A stretch of 64,000 nt of DNA from positions 248,001 through 312,000 of the forward strand of contig CAVZYJ010000005.1 in NCBI GenBank assembly GCA_963779485.1, written 5' to 3'. The stretch comes from CAVVJA01 sp963779485. GTDB taxonomy: Bacteria > Actinomycetota > Actinomycetes > Mycobacteriales > Jatrophihabitantaceae. Below, piece after piece: positions 16,822 to 26,372 of this stretch. Numbering within the stretch: position 1 is the first letter of the stretch; each line of letters opens with the position of its first letter. Below the pieces are notes generated by a model. That model did not search any database. It was not told the DNA's origin and saw nothing but the letters and a program-made list of their open reading frames with translations. The translations under genes and the position numbers were made by a program.

Positions 16822-17280
16822 CTACTTGTTGTCGGCGCAGGTGGGATCGTCGGCCGACGGGCATAGGTCGATTGGGTCGGCTATTCGGCGCAGCAGCGCC
16901 CGGAGCTGTCTGATCTGCATGTCATTGAGAGTGCCGAGGAGGTCTCGTTCGGTCGTGGTAATCGCATTCTCGGCATGCGCGAGCGCCCTTTTGCCGGTTG
17001 GGGTGAGCCGTACTGTGTAGCGGCGCCGGTCGGCCGGGGTGCGTGCCCGATCGACGAGGCCGAGGGCGACCAAATCGCTAGCGATCGTGGCGAGGTTGCT
17101 CGGGTCGAGTCCGAGCGCGACGGCGAGTTCGGCCTGACTGGTTTGGCCAAGCTCGCCGATCTGGGACAGGACGAGGTATTGCTGCGCGCCGAGCCCGAGC
17201 GGGCGGATCGCCCTCCGGACTCGCGCGGTCACCTCGCGACCCAGCCCGGCGAGCAGAGTCGATAGCTCGGTTGTGGTCAT
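16822..17280 (-). CDS. MarR-family transcriptional regulator
   Basis: The protein has 152 residues from ATG 17280, behind GGAAGGAC. It has the MarR winged helix: LGLGAQQYLVLSQIGELGQT, SQAELAVALGLDPSNLATIA and SDLVALGLVDRARTPADRRR, followed by the wing YTVRLTPTGKRAL and a C-terminal dimerisation helix. The last 15 residues contain two Cys (DLCPSADDPTCAD), so redox or metal sensing is possible. It is divergent from a luciferase-like F420 enzyme gene, with a paired operator between them. Confidence 0.88.
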   Translation of the reverse strand: MTTTELSTLLAGLGREVTARVRRAIRPLGLGAQQYLVLSQIGELGQTSQAELAVALGLDPSNLATIASDLVALGLVDRARTPADRRRYTVRLTPTGKRALAHAENAITTTERDLLGTLNDMQIRQLRALLRRIADPIDLCPSADDPTCADNK

Positions 17281-17304
17281 CGTCCTTCCATCGGGGAATT
17301 TGCG

Positions 17305-17345
17305 GTGAACTACCACAGTTATACGCCTCGAACATGGTAGTTCAC
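17305..17345. promoter_or_regulatory. Paired inverted operator between marR and the F420 module
   Basis: GTGAACTACCA (17305-17315) and its exact complement TGGTAGTTCAC (17335-17345) form 11-bp arms with 19 bp between them. They lie between the MarR start (17280) and the oxidoreductase start (17368). Arm spacing fits two MarR half-sites, or two dimers, controlling both directions. Confidence 0.7.
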
Positions 17346-17367
17346 CACTAGATGCAAAGGGAGCCTG

Positions 17368-18486
17368 GTGGCGATGTTGCAGCGCGACTACGAGCTCGGG
17401 CTTGACTCGTTCCTCGCGGTAACGGCGGACGACAACGGTGCGCCGATCCCGGGTGACCAGGTCGTCCGCAACGCGGTGGCGGAAGGGGTGTTGGCCGAGC
17501 AGGTCGGCATCGATTCGTTCAACATCGGCGAGCACTACCGCGATGACATGATGGATTCGGCCGCCCATGTTGTGCTGGCTGCGATCGCGGCGCGTACCGA
17601 GCGCATCAAGCTCGGTACGGCTGTCACCGTGCTGAGCACGCAGGACCCGGTCCGCTTATATCAAAACTTCGCGACACTCGATGCCGTATCGGAGGGCCGC
17701 GCGCAACTGATCCTCGGCCGCGGATCGGCGGTTGAGTCTTTCCCGCTCTTCGGCTACGACCTGCGCGACTACGAGCAGCTGTTCGAGGAGAAGTTGGCGC
17801 TGTTCGTCGAGCTGCTGCGGGGCGGCCCGGTGACGTGGCAGGGCCAGCATCGGGCTCCGCTGGACGGCCTCGTGCTCACGCCGCCGCTGCCGCCGGGGCA
17901 TCTGCCGACCTGGGTGGGTTCGGGCGGTAGCCCGGAATCGGTGCTCCGAGCGGCACGGTACGACCTGCCGTTGATGCTCGCGGTGATCGGTGGGCGCCCG
18001 GAGCGGTTCCGGCCGCTGGTGGACCTGTACCGACGGGCTCTCGCGGCGAAAGGATCGCCACCACTGCCGGTCGGGCTGCACACGCTGGCCTACGTCGCCC
18101 GCACTGACTCCGAGGCGGTCGAGACCCAGTGGCCGCACTGGCTCGAGACGTTCGAGCGAGCATCCCGCGAGCGCGGCTGGCGGCGACCCACGCGAGCCCA
18201 GTTCGAGGCCGAGATCGAGCACGGCGCCTTCTTCGTCGGCTCACCGCAAACGGTGGCGAACCGGCTGGCGAAATCGATGAGCGCGCTCGACGTCGACAGG
18301 CTCGGCGTGCACTACGCGATCGGCAAGGTGCCCTACGACAAGCGTGCCGAATCGATCAGACTGCTCGGGACCGAGGTCTTCCCACAACTGCGCGAACTGC
18401 TCGCCGCGGCGCCCGCCCGCAACGACGGCGCCGACGCGGACGAACCGGCGGTTCCGCACGCCCCGGTGAGGTCGACGCACGCATGA
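17368..18486 (+). CDS. LLM-class (luciferase-like) oxidoreductase, probably F420-dependent
   Basis: The protein has 372 residues from GTG 17368 (ATG 17374 is possible), behind AAAGGGAG. It is a luciferase-like TIM barrel: AEQVGIDSFNIGEHYRDD near the N-terminus, IKLGTAVTVLSTQDPVRLYQ, RAQLILGRGSAVESFPLFGY and PTWVGSGGSPESVLRAARYD. The C-terminal 25 residues are disordered. The stop overlaps the start of an F420:NADP oxidoreductase-like gene (ATGA), which supports F420H2 rather than FMNH2 as cofactor. Substrate unknown. Control by the divergent MarR protein is likely. Confidence 0.87.
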   Translation: MAMLQRDYELGLDSFLAVTADDNGAPIPGDQVVRNAVAEGVLAEQVGIDSFNIGEHYRDDMMDSAAHVVLAAIAARTERIKLGTAVTVLSTQDPVRLYQNFATLDAVSEGRAQLILGRGSAVESFPLFGYDLRDYEQLFEEKLALFVELLRGGPVTWQGQHRAPLDGLVLTPPLPPGHLPTWVGSGGSPESVLRAARYDLPLMLAVIGGRPERFRPLVDLYRRALAAKGSPPLPVGLHTLAYVARTDSEAVETQWPHWLETFERASRERGWRRPTRAQFEAEIEHGAFFVGSPQTVANRLAKSMSALDVDRLGVHYAIGKVPYDKRAESIRLLGTEVFPQLRELLAAAPARNDGADADEPAVPHAPVRSTHA

Positions 18487-19145
18487 CCGACACCCTAGGC
18501 ATCGTCGGCGCCGGCAAACTCGGCCTGACGCTCGCACGCACCGCAATCGCCGCCGGCTACGAGGTCATGATCTCCGGATCTGGCCCGGCCGATCGGATCG
18601 CGCTCCAGGCCGAGGTGCTCGCTCCCGGAGCGCGCACGGGAACGAGCGCGGATGTCGCCGCTTTCGCCGACATCGTTGTCCTCGCGCTCCCGATGCACCG
18701 CTTCCGTGAACTGCCGCCCGATCTGTTCGCCGGCAAGGTCCTGATCGACGCGATGAACTACTGGCCGGAAACCGACGGCGACGACATTGAGATGGCCGGT
18801 GCCGCCGAGGGCACCAGCTCGGTCGTACAGCGACGCTTTCCGGCAGCACACGTGGTCAAGACACTCAACCAGCTTGGCTACCCCGAAATCGAGGAGTACG
18901 CGCGTTCGGACGGCAGCGATCGGATCGCGATAGGCGTTGCCGGCGACGACGCCAACTCCGTCCGCACCGCAATGCAGCTCCTCGACCGGCTCGGCTTCGA
19001 CCCGGTGAGCGCCGGGCCACTCGCTAACGGCCGAGCGCTCGAGCCCGACGGGTCTCCGTACGCAACGACATACACGGCGGCCGAACTCGTCCATAGGCTG
19101 GCGACAACTCGGGCGGCGGGCCGCCCAGCATCCGTCGCCCCATGA
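18483..19145 (+). CDS. NADPH:F420 oxidoreductase-like (FNO family) protein
   Basis: This 220-residue protein begins LGIVGAGKLGLTLARTAIAA, the NADP-binding Rossmann motif of the F420_oxidored domain. ADIVVLALPMHRF, KVLIDAMNYWPETDG and HVVKTLNQLGY follow, all typical of F420-dependent NADP reductase relatives. The ATG overlaps the stop of the LLM oxidoreductase gene, so the pair is translationally coupled. A supply of F420H2 from NADPH to the neighbour is a reasonable inference. Some relatives act instead as imine or ketone reductases, so F420 use is not proved. Confidence 0.85.
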   Translation: MTDTLGIVGAGKLGLTLARTAIAAGYEVMISGSGPADRIALQAEVLAPGARTGTSADVAAFADIVVLALPMHRFRELPPDLFAGKVLIDAMNYWPETDGDDIEMAGAAEGTSSVVQRRFPAAHVVKTLNQLGYPEIEEYARSDGSDRIAIGVAGDDANSVRTAMQLLDRLGFDPVSAGPLANGRALEPDGSPYATTYTAAELVHRLATTRAAGRPASVAP

Positions 19146-19287
19146 CTTGGCTAGAACTGCTGCGGCGGACACCGGCGCCGCCGATGCCCAGTTGACGATC
19201 AACCGGGACCTCGGCCGCATCGCTCACGAGACGCCGAGCCGCCGTTAGCTCCCTCACCGACTGAGCGCAGGCCACTGGAGGCAGGAC

Positions 19288-19704
19288 GTGGACATGCGAT
19301 CCGAAAATAAGCGGGTGATATCCGAGTTTCGTGCACGTCAGGGATCCGTTGGCGGTGCGTATACGGGGATGCCCATGCTCTTGTTGCATCATGTAGGCGG
19401 CAGGACCGGAATGGAACGCGTGACGCCGCTGACCTACTGGCCGGTCGCCGACAAGTCAATGGCGGTGTTGGCATCCGATTTCGGCTCGCCAAAGCATCCG
19501 GCGTGGTATCACAACCTGAGGGCGAACCCGCTTACCACCGTCGAGGTTGGCGGTCGGGTCCTAGAAGTGCGCGCGCGCGTGGCTGGCCCGCGGGAACGTC
19601 AGATGCTCTTGGGTCAGATCGTGGCCGAGACGCCTTCCGTAGCGGCGGCCATCGCGAACACCGTGCGCGAAATTCCGATCGTGCTCCTAGCGCCATCGGC
19701 ATGA
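19288..19704 (+). CDS. Deazaflavin(F420)-dependent nitroreductase family protein (Ddn-like)
   Basis: The protein has 138 residues from GTG 19288 (ATG 19294 possible), behind AGGCAGGA. It follows the FDOR-A split-barrel pattern: MLLLHHVGGRTGMERVTPLT, VLASDFGSPKHPAWYHNLRA, then NPLTTVEVGGRVLEVRARV, with the final IVLLAPSA. These are hallmarks of the Mycobacterium Ddn group, which uses F420H2 to reduce quinones and nitro compounds. It is the third F420-related gene in a row and completes an apparent small redox module. Membrane association, known for some relatives, cannot be shown here. Confidence 0.87.
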   Translation: MDMRSENKRVISEFRARQGSVGGAYTGMPMLLLHHVGGRTGMERVTPLTYWPVADKSMAVLASDFGSPKHPAWYHNLRANPLTTVEVGGRVLEVRARVAGPRERQMLLGQIVAETPSVAAAIANTVREIPIVLLAPSA

Positions 19705-19782
19705 CCGGCGGGGTCAGGTCGGGGAACGTACGCAGGCTCATCCGCTACGACAGTGCCGTTCCGATGCGACCCAGTGCATCTT

Positions 19783-21389
19783 CTAGCTACTTCGACCTGA
19801 AGAACGCTCCGATGTTGTGACGGTCGCGGGCTAGGCCTGTGATGCGGTGTTCGGCGGGTGCTGATTCGGGCATGTGGGGATGGTCGGCTCGTGCTTCATG
19901 TTGAGAGGGTTCCGATCTTGACGAGGTTGTGGGCGAAGACGCCGTGTCCGCACCAGGTTCGGGCGCCGTTGATGCCGGTGAGTTCGGTGCGGTTCCATCC
20001 GTAGCTGCGTTTGAGGTGGTTGATCCGTCCTTCGGATCCGGTTCGCCATTTGACCTTGTCGCGGAAGGCTCGACGGTGTTCGAACTCGCGGCGCGCGGAG
20101 CCGGGTTTACTCTTGCGCGGGATCGCCACGCTGCGCACGCCGAGGTCGTGTAGGTCGCGTTCGACGGTGGCTTCGCCGTAGCCGCGGTCGGCGGTGACCG
20201 CGCGCGGTGGGCGTCCGGTCCGGCGGGTGATCCGTTCGATCGCCGGGACCAGTTGCGGGGCGTCGGCGGGGTTACCCATCTCGACGGTGTGGTCGAGGAT
20301 GACGCCGTCGGCGTTGTCGACGATCTGGGCCTTGTAGCCGAACTCGACGGGCTTGCCCAGCCGGCCCTTGCGGATCGGGCGGGCGTCGACATCGTGCAGG
20401 CTGACCAGCCGGGTGGCCGACTCGGGCATCACCCCGGCCAGGCGGCTGCGGGCCTGCGCCACCACCCGCTCAGCCCTGCGCACGATCGTGTCCAGGTCGT
20501 TGATCGCCCGGTGCAGCCGGCCTTTGCGCTGCCCGGTCGCACGGCGCAGCGCGCGTGGCGTTGCGCACGACCGCGGTGGCCTCTCGCATCGCCTGCTCGG
20601 CGATCCCGGCCAGTTCGCCGGTGATGCGGCGCACCGCGGCCTGGGCCTGGTCGCGCTGCTGCTCACCGCGCAGCCGCAGCTTGCAGGCGATCGAGCGGGC
20701 TCGCCGACCCGCCGAGCGCCGCCGATCTCGGGCGCGAGTCCGGGTCGCGCCGCCGGCGGCCTTGATCCGCTCCACGGTCCGCGCCATCGTGCCGATCGCC
20801 TTGGCCAACAGACCCGAATCGGTCGGATAGGCCACATCGGCCGCGACCACGGTGGTGTCGGCGCGGACCTTGTCGGTGCGCAGCAGCTTGACCGCGGCAG
20901 CCTTGACCAGCAGCGCCTCGTTCAACCCGGCGACCGCGTCGTCCCCGCACCGGGTGGTGATCTTCATCAACGTGGTCGGATGCGGCACCCGAGTCCCGAA
21001 CGGGATCCGGCAGAACCGTTGCCAGGAAATCGAATCGGACACCTCCCGACACAGCGACTCATAGCCCAGCCGGTAGCGGAACTTCAGAAACATCAACCGC
21101 AGATAGGTCTCCATCGGGATCGACGGACGACCGATCCGGGCATCGAAGTAGCGCGCGAACGGCGCGAAGAACACCGGATCGTCCAGCAGCGCATCCACCC
21201 GCCCCAACTCGGCCGGCAACACCAACAGCTCGGCCGGCAAGATCGCGTCCCACAACGTCGGCTGCACGTTTACAGTTCTGAGCACGATGGCCTCGATCCC
21301 TTCTAGCCCAAGGGGTCGAGGCCATCCTCCCGATCACCGCCATCATCTGGGACCGCCACGCGCCGACTTTTTCAGGTCGAAGTAGCTAG
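19783..21389. mobile_element. ISNCY-type insertion sequence with terminal inverted repeats
   Basis: The terminal repeats are exact over 19 bp: CTAGCTACTTCGACCTGAA at 19783-19801, and its reverse complement at 21371-21389. They enclose about 1.6 kb with a single transposase gene on the minus strand. No clear target duplication is visible at the borders. The transposase is frameshifted as sequenced, so mobility is uncertain. The element lies directly after the F420 module. Confidence 0.85.
19896..21285 (-). pseudogene. ISNCY-type transposase, one-base frameshift
   Basis: GTG 21285 begins MLRTVNVQPTLWDAILPAEL. The conserved N-terminal part has GRPSIPMETYLRLMFLKFRY, SISWQRFCRIPFG and VRADTTVVAADVAYPTDSGL, with the first catalytic Asp region. 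Near 20570 the frame changes; the rest reads RAINDLDTIVRRAERVV, VEFGYKAQIVDNADG, AVTADRGYGEATVE and a C-terminal GINGARTWCGHGVFAHNLVK. Removing one base joins the halves into about 462 residues, so the inactivation could be a sequencing error or a recent mutation. Confidence 0.85.
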
Positions 21390-21745
21390 GCCCAGCGCCA
21401 GATCGTCCCATCTGCGCGGTCAGGCGTCGGCGCTCGGCCGCGTATATCGACGGCTCTCGAGCGTCCCCACGTACACGCCAATGCACAAACAATGCGGCAG
21501 ATCAGGACGTTGCGTCCGGCGTCGGCCTCTGGTCGATTGGACCGCGAGCGCTCCCGACGCTGTGCATACAGTCCTGGAACGTGCGGTGTCTACACGATGA
21601 TGTGTACAACCGATGACTGGCTGGAACATCGAAACCGGTCCATCGGTCTTCGCCACAAGCAGTAGGTGTCGTCAGGAGGCGCGCAGGGTGATCGGCGCTT
21701 CGGCGCGAGTAGCGTCGCCGCACAAGAACCGAGGAGGGTTGACCT
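21390..21745. other. Intergenic region right of the ISNCY element
   Basis: No gene is recognised. Bases 21394-21420 repeat the motif found at 6294-6320. The last 15 bases before 21746 supply the ribosome binding site GAGGAGGG of the next gene. Confidence 0.4.
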
Positions 21746-22255
21746 GTGACGCGTGCACTGAATCGGTCGACGGTCGATCTGTCGCAGTATCCGGACCTTG
21801 TCGTGATCTACCTGGGAATGAAGGTCAACTCGCCCCGGGGCTTGAAGACCCTCATCTCCTTCGGCCCCAAGATCGGCAAGTCAGTCGCGGCCAAGCCGGA
21901 CGGTCTGTTGCTCCACGAGAACCTGTTGTTCTCGCTGTTCCCGCCGCACGCAGGCATGCGGCAATACTGGCGCGACTTCGACTCCCTGGAGCGCTGGGCG
22001 CGGTCGCTGCCGCACCAGCAGTGGTGGCAGCAGTTTCTGCAAGACAGGGGTGGCACCGGCTTCTGGCACGAGACCTACTCCCGCGGCGGACAGATCGAGT
22101 CGATCTACATCGACATGCCGGCCGTCGGCTTGGCTAAGTTCGCCCCATCGAAACCGGCCCGCGGCTCGATGTTCTCGGCCCGGCGACGTCTTGGCAAGCC
22201 CGAAGCGAGCGCGCCGCCGCCAGCCGTTCCGGAAGAGAAGCTCGATCAGCTGTGA
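21746..22255 (+). CDS. DUF4188 / monooxygenase-family heme-like protein
   Basis: The protein has 169 residues from GTG 21746, with GAGGAGGG upstream. It resembles the DUF4188 family, distantly related to phenylacetaldoxime dehydratase-type heme proteins: VVIYLGMKVNSPRGLKTLIS, ENLLFSLFPPHAGMRQYWRD, FDSLERWARSLPHQQWWQQF and GTGFWHETYSRGGQIESIYI. Several conserved His and Trp residues may contact a cofactor. The last 30 residues are Pro/Ala-rich and disordered. Family function is unproved. Confidence 0.8.
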   Translation: MTRALNRSTVDLSQYPDLVVIYLGMKVNSPRGLKTLISFGPKIGKSVAAKPDGLLLHENLLFSLFPPHAGMRQYWRDFDSLERWARSLPHQQWWQQFLQDRGGTGFWHETYSRGGQIESIYIDMPAVGLAKFAPSKPARGSMFSARRRLGKPEASAPPPAVPEEKLDQL

Positions 22256-22372
22256 GGCCATGTCACCGCCGGATCTCGGAAGGAACGCACACCACTCGCG
22301 GCATGGTCGGACGCTATCGAGCGCCCGACAGCGGCAAGTGAGTGCGTTCAGTCGTGGGGCTACCGTGCATGA

Positions 22373-22939
22373 GTGCGGGTCTTGATTGTCGCTGCGCCAG
22401 GCGTGGCGGACATCGTTGCCCGTTGCGTATCCGACAACGAGGTGCCTGACCATAGCGGGTGGATTGCTCGCGGATTCACGAACCTGAAGCGGATGCTCGG
22501 GAGCCCACATGACTTCGGTGTGGTGGTCGAGGAGTTGGCCAAGACGGTGCCTGAGGGACACGCACTGGCCGGTGCTGATGAAGGGTCCTGGGCGTTGGTC
22601 GGCGCGCTAGCGTTGAGGCTCGGGATTCCCGCAGTCCTTGTACGTAGTACCCCGAAGACCTACTTCGTCAGTTACGGCGACGACCCGACTGTGGGCGATG
22701 GTCGTCTCGTGGGCGAGCGTCTCGCGCCGGGGACTCCGATCCACTTGGTGGATGACCTGGTGTACTCCGGGAAGACCTTGTGCGCTGCGGTTGATGCGTT
22801 GCGTCGAGTCGATCTCTCCTGCACGTCCGCTTCTGCAATTCTTTGGACCCGACGAGCGGAGGCATCAGAAGTGGGGCTAGAAGCGTGCGGTCTGCAGCAG
22901 GTGATCTGTTTGGTGAGCCAGGCCGACATGCCCGAGTAG
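22373..22939 (+). CDS. Phosphoribosyltransferase-fold protein
   Basis: From GTG 22373 the 188-residue product carries the PRPP-binding signature IHLVDDLVYSGKTLCAAVDA (two acidic residues, then the SGKT loop). It also has GALALRLGIPAVLVRSTPKT upstream and a final strand VICLVSQAD. This order matches type I phosphoribosyltransferases such as orotate or adenine PRTases, but the hood region is not diagnostic. It could be a salvage enzyme or a regulator. It stands alone between DUF4188 and a flavoprotein gene. Confidence 0.75.
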   Translation: MRVLIVAAPGVADIVARCVSDNEVPDHSGWIARGFTNLKRMLGSPHDFGVVVEELAKTVPEGHALAGADEGSWALVGALALRLGIPAVLVRSTPKTYFVSYGDDPTVGDGRLVGERLAPGTPIHLVDDLVYSGKTLCAAVDALRRVDLSCTSASAILWTRRAEASEVGLEACGLQQVICLVSQADMPE

Positions 22940-23120
22940 ACGCTGGACAGGTTCCGCTCATCGACACGAGCGTGCGCACTCTCGGCGGCAGACCCGGTAG
23001 AGACGCTCCGCGGCCAGATTCGGGCGCCTTGCCCTGGGCAGCCTAGGTGAAAACCGGGTGACAAGGTGACGATCAGGCCATGGAACTCGTGCATACCCCC
23101 TCGTCGTGCTGAGATGAGGC

Positions 23121-24499
23121 GTGGCCACGACGGTCGACGCCGACTACCTGGTCGTTGGTGCCGGTGCTACCGGAATGGCGTTCACTGACGCGCTGGTCGA
23201 TCATGCGGACGTGCGGGTTGTCTTGGTCGACCGGCGGCACGGCCCGGGTGGCCACTGGCTTGATGACTACGCGTTCGTTCGTCTGCACCAGGCATCGGCG
23301 TTCTACGGGGTAGCCTCCACCCTGCTCGGTGGGGGCCGTGTGCAGCAGGACGGACCGGAGGCCGGCCTGTATGAGCGGGCGACCGGGGGCGAGGTCTGCA
23401 CCTACTTCGCCCGCGTGCTGAGCGAGCGGATGTTGAGATCGGGCAAGGTGACCTTCTACCCGCACTGCGAGTACCTCGGCAGCCGCCAATTCGCGTCCCG
23501 CCTGTCGGGGCGGCGCTACGAGGTAGCGGGGCGGTGCCGCGTCGTCGACGCGCGCTTCCTCTCTCCGGACATACCGGCGAACACCCCGCCTTCGTTCGGC
23601 GTCGCGGACGGTGCGCGCGTCGTCGCGGTGAACGGCCTCGTCAACCTCGGCGAGGCGCCTGGGCAGTTCGTGATCGTGGGGTCTGGGAAGACCGCCACTG
23701 ACGCGGTCGTCTGGCTGCTCGGCAATGGGGTCGCTCCGGATGCGATCTGCTGGGTTCGCCCCCGCGACCCCTGGATGCTCAACCGCGCCGTCGTCCAGCC
23801 CGACCCACCGATCTACGTCTGCATGGCGGCCGACACGATGGCTGCCGGCGCCGCGGCGTCCTCCGCCGACGAGCTGTTCGTCCGCCTGGAGGAAGCGGGC
23901 GTAATGCTGCGCATCGACCCGTCCGTGACTCCGACGATGGCGAAGACTCCGACCCTCGCACAGTGGGAGCTCGACCGGCTCCGTCTGGTCGAGAACGTCG
24001 TGCGACAGGGGCACATCCGTCACGTGGCGCCGGGTCGCCTGGTGTTCGCCGACGGCGAGATCGTCACGCGAAAGGACGCTGTGGTCGTCCACTGCGCCGC
24101 GTCGGGGCTCAAGTACCCGCCGCTGGTGCCGGTCTGGGGGCCCGCCGCGATCAGAGTGCAGCCGATCCGGGCCGGGTTCCCGTGCTTCGGGGCAGCGCTG
24201 GTCGGGTCGTGGAGGCGACCTGGGACGACGACGCCGAGAAGAACCGGCTCTGCCCACCGACTCCGCTGCCCGACACCCCGACCGATTGGTGCCTGATGCA
24301 GGTTTTCGGCACCAGGGCGACGACATCATTCGGAGCGGAGCCGGACATCAAGGCGTGGGCCGACCGGGTCGCCCTGAACCCCGCCCGCATGCCACCCGAC
24401 CAGGTGAACCGAGCCGAGTTGACCGCGGCCGTTGCGCGATTCCGGACGCATGCCGACGCGGGCCTGTCCCGCCTGACGCAGCTCGCAGGCCTGTCCTAA
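23121..24499 (+). pseudogene. FAD/NAD(P)-binding oxidoreductase, one-base frameshift
   Basis: GTG 23121 starts a flavoprotein: VDADYLVVGAGATGMAFTDA (FAD GxGxxG), DRRHGPGGHWLDDYAFVRLH, and a second nucleotide site at QFVIVGSGKTATDAVVWLL. At about 24210 the frame breaks. The next frame continues VEATWDDDAEKNRLCPPTPL, PDTPTDWCLMQVFGTR and LTQLAGLS. One missing base (around GGGTCGTGG) restores a protein of about 459 residues. Relatives are NAD(P)-binding monooxygenase-like proteins of unknown substrate. It is probably intact if the base is a sequencing loss. Confidence 0.8.
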
Positions 24500-24519
24500 A
24501 GAGAGCGCCCCGCACGCGT

Positions 24520-24702
24520 TCACGCGCCGCGCAGCTCACGGGCCCCAGGGCCCCGAGCAGCTTGTCGATTGCTGAGGGCGATAAGCGCGTCGAGTGTGCG
24601 CTTGGACTGCCCCCGGGCGTACGCGGCAGCGGGAACTCGTCCGCGGTGCTGCCAGAACAGGCTCAGGACATGAAGCAGCCCACTCGCGGCTTGCTGGGTC
24701 AC
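24520..24702 (-). CDS. Possible small hypothetical protein (60 aa)
   Basis: From GTG 24702 the frame reads with good actinobacterial codon use: a hydrophobic patch SGLLHVLSLFWQH, then VPAAAYARGQSKRTLDALIA. No family is recognised and there is no clear ribosome binding site. It may be a relic of a larger gene interrupted near the IS110 element. Low confidence. Confidence 0.25.
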   Translation of the reverse strand: MTQQAASGLLHVLSLFWQHRGRVPAAAYARGQSKRTLDALIALSNRQAARGPGARELRGA

Positions 24703-24815
24703 GAGACCCTAATCCGCGACCAGCACCCCTCGCAGGATGGTGGCGACCCAGCTCGACAGCGTCAGTAGCGTGCGCATCCGCGCGGATCGCGGCAGACATC
24801 CCAGGTTTCAAATTG

Positions 24816-26053
24816 TCAAGCAGCGGCGTCGTTGTGGTGTCTCCATGCGGTGGTCTCGTTGTAGAGGGTGCGTGTCTTTAGGCAACCGTGCAGGATGCCG
24901 ACGTGGCGATTGGCTAGCTGGCGTAAGGCGGCCTGGTGACCGATCTTCCGTGCTCGCATTGCGTCGTAGTAGGCGCGTGCGCGGATGATCCGCGCATTGA
25001 TCCGAAGGCCCATTGCTGCAGGGCATCGGCGAGGCGGTCGTTCTTGGCGTAGCGGGCGATGACGATCTTCTTCGTCCCGGATGCCCGGGTGATCGGTGAG
25101 GTGCCGGCGTAGTTCTTGCGGGCTCGGGCGTCGGCGTAGCGGTGTGGGTCGTCGCCGAACTCGGCCAAGACCCGGGCACCGAGGATGACGCCGAGCCCAG
25201 GCTGGCTGGCGTAGATCTCAGCGTCCGGGTGGCGGCCAAAATGCTGCGCCACCACCTCACCGAGAGCATCAACTTCGATGTTGAGTGCAGCGATGAGGCG
25301 CACTTCGCCGGCAGCGATGACCGCGAACGCTTGTTGCACTGGGGCCGGTTGACGCAGCGCGGGGGCGCGCAGCACCGCCTGGATCTCGGCTGCGCGAGTG
25401 TCGATGTGGCGGCGGTTGGCGCGTTTCAACGCGGCCGCGATCCTCGCTTTGGGCAGGCGCGCGGCACGGTCCGGGTCCGGTGCTGCGGCGAGCAGCGCGA
25501 GCGTGTCCGGCTCGTCGAGATCACCGAAGGCGGTGAGCGCTGCGGGGAAGTATTCCCTCAGGGCGCTGCGTAAACGCAACACGTGGCGAGTGCGCTCCCA
25601 GATCATCGTCTGATGGCCGCGAGTCACCAGCTTCATCGCCTCGCCGTTGTCGGAGTCGACAGCGACCGGGCGGTGATGGGCACGGTCCAGGCGCACGATC
25701 TCGGCGAGCACGTGCGCATCACCGGCGTCGCTCTTCGCCCCCGAAGTCGAATGCCGCTCGCGGTAACGGGCGGTCGACATCGGGTTGATCGCGAACACCT
25801 CGTACCCAGCCGCGACCAGAGCGGCGACCCAGGGGCCGCGTTCGGTCTCGATGCCGACCTTCACCCGAGCAGCTGCCTCACCCTCCTCGAGCTCGGCCCA
25901 CTCCGCGGGCATCGCCGCAGCGATCAACGCGTGCAGGCGGCTGACGCCGTCCAGCCCTTCGGGCAGGCGCCGCTGCGCCACCCGCCGACCCTTCTCATCC
26001 ACAATCTCGATATCGTGATGATCTTCGGCCCAATCATCACCAACGAACAACAT
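24816..26053 (-). pseudogene. IS110-family transposase, one-base frameshift
   Basis: ATG 26053 begins MLFVGDDWAEDHHDIEIVDE, the DEDD RuvC-like domain of IS110 transposases (first Asp in VGDDWAEDHHD). KVGIETERGPWVAALVAAGY, GAKSDAGDAHVLAEIVRLDR follow, and the C-terminal Tnp_20 part has ASQPGLGVILGARVLAEFGD and GTSPITRASGTKKIVIARYA. Near 25012 the frame shifts; the other frame completes INARIIRARAYYDAMRARK and HVGILHGCLKTRTLYNE. One missing base explains the break. IS110 elements usually lack strong terminal repeats, so the ends are not defined. Confidence 0.88.
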
Positions 26054-26372
26054 CCACGCTCCTCCATCTGTCGTGCCTGTACATCGCTCAGCAGCGTGGA
26101 GGAGACAGCCGGCGATCTCATAGTTCAAGTGCTCACCGAACAGAACCGGGGCACGTCATCCCAGCAGCGGTTACGCCTCCTCACGACCAGCGGGCGCACG
26201 GTCTGCCGCGAGACCTCGTCCAGGGTCAGATCCGGTGAGTGCTGACCCGCCAGCCGCTACCAGCATCGAGCCTGCCGCAAGAACCAGCTCGATAGAACCT
26301 ATGAGATCCGGATGTTTCGCACGCGGGCTTGCCCGCGTCGTTGTCCGCTCGTTGTGACGATGGTCGGCTGTG
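26054..26372. other. IS110 flank, no gene recognised
   Basis: This is probably the non-coding end of the IS110 element, where the bridge RNA would be encoded in some members of this family (upstream of the transposase start). No structure could be proved by eye. Confidence 0.35.

Noticed and set aside
22668..23094. Minus-strand frames opposite the phosphoribosyltransferase gene
   Set aside because: They are shadows of a gene whose PRPP-binding motif is unambiguous on the plus strand.
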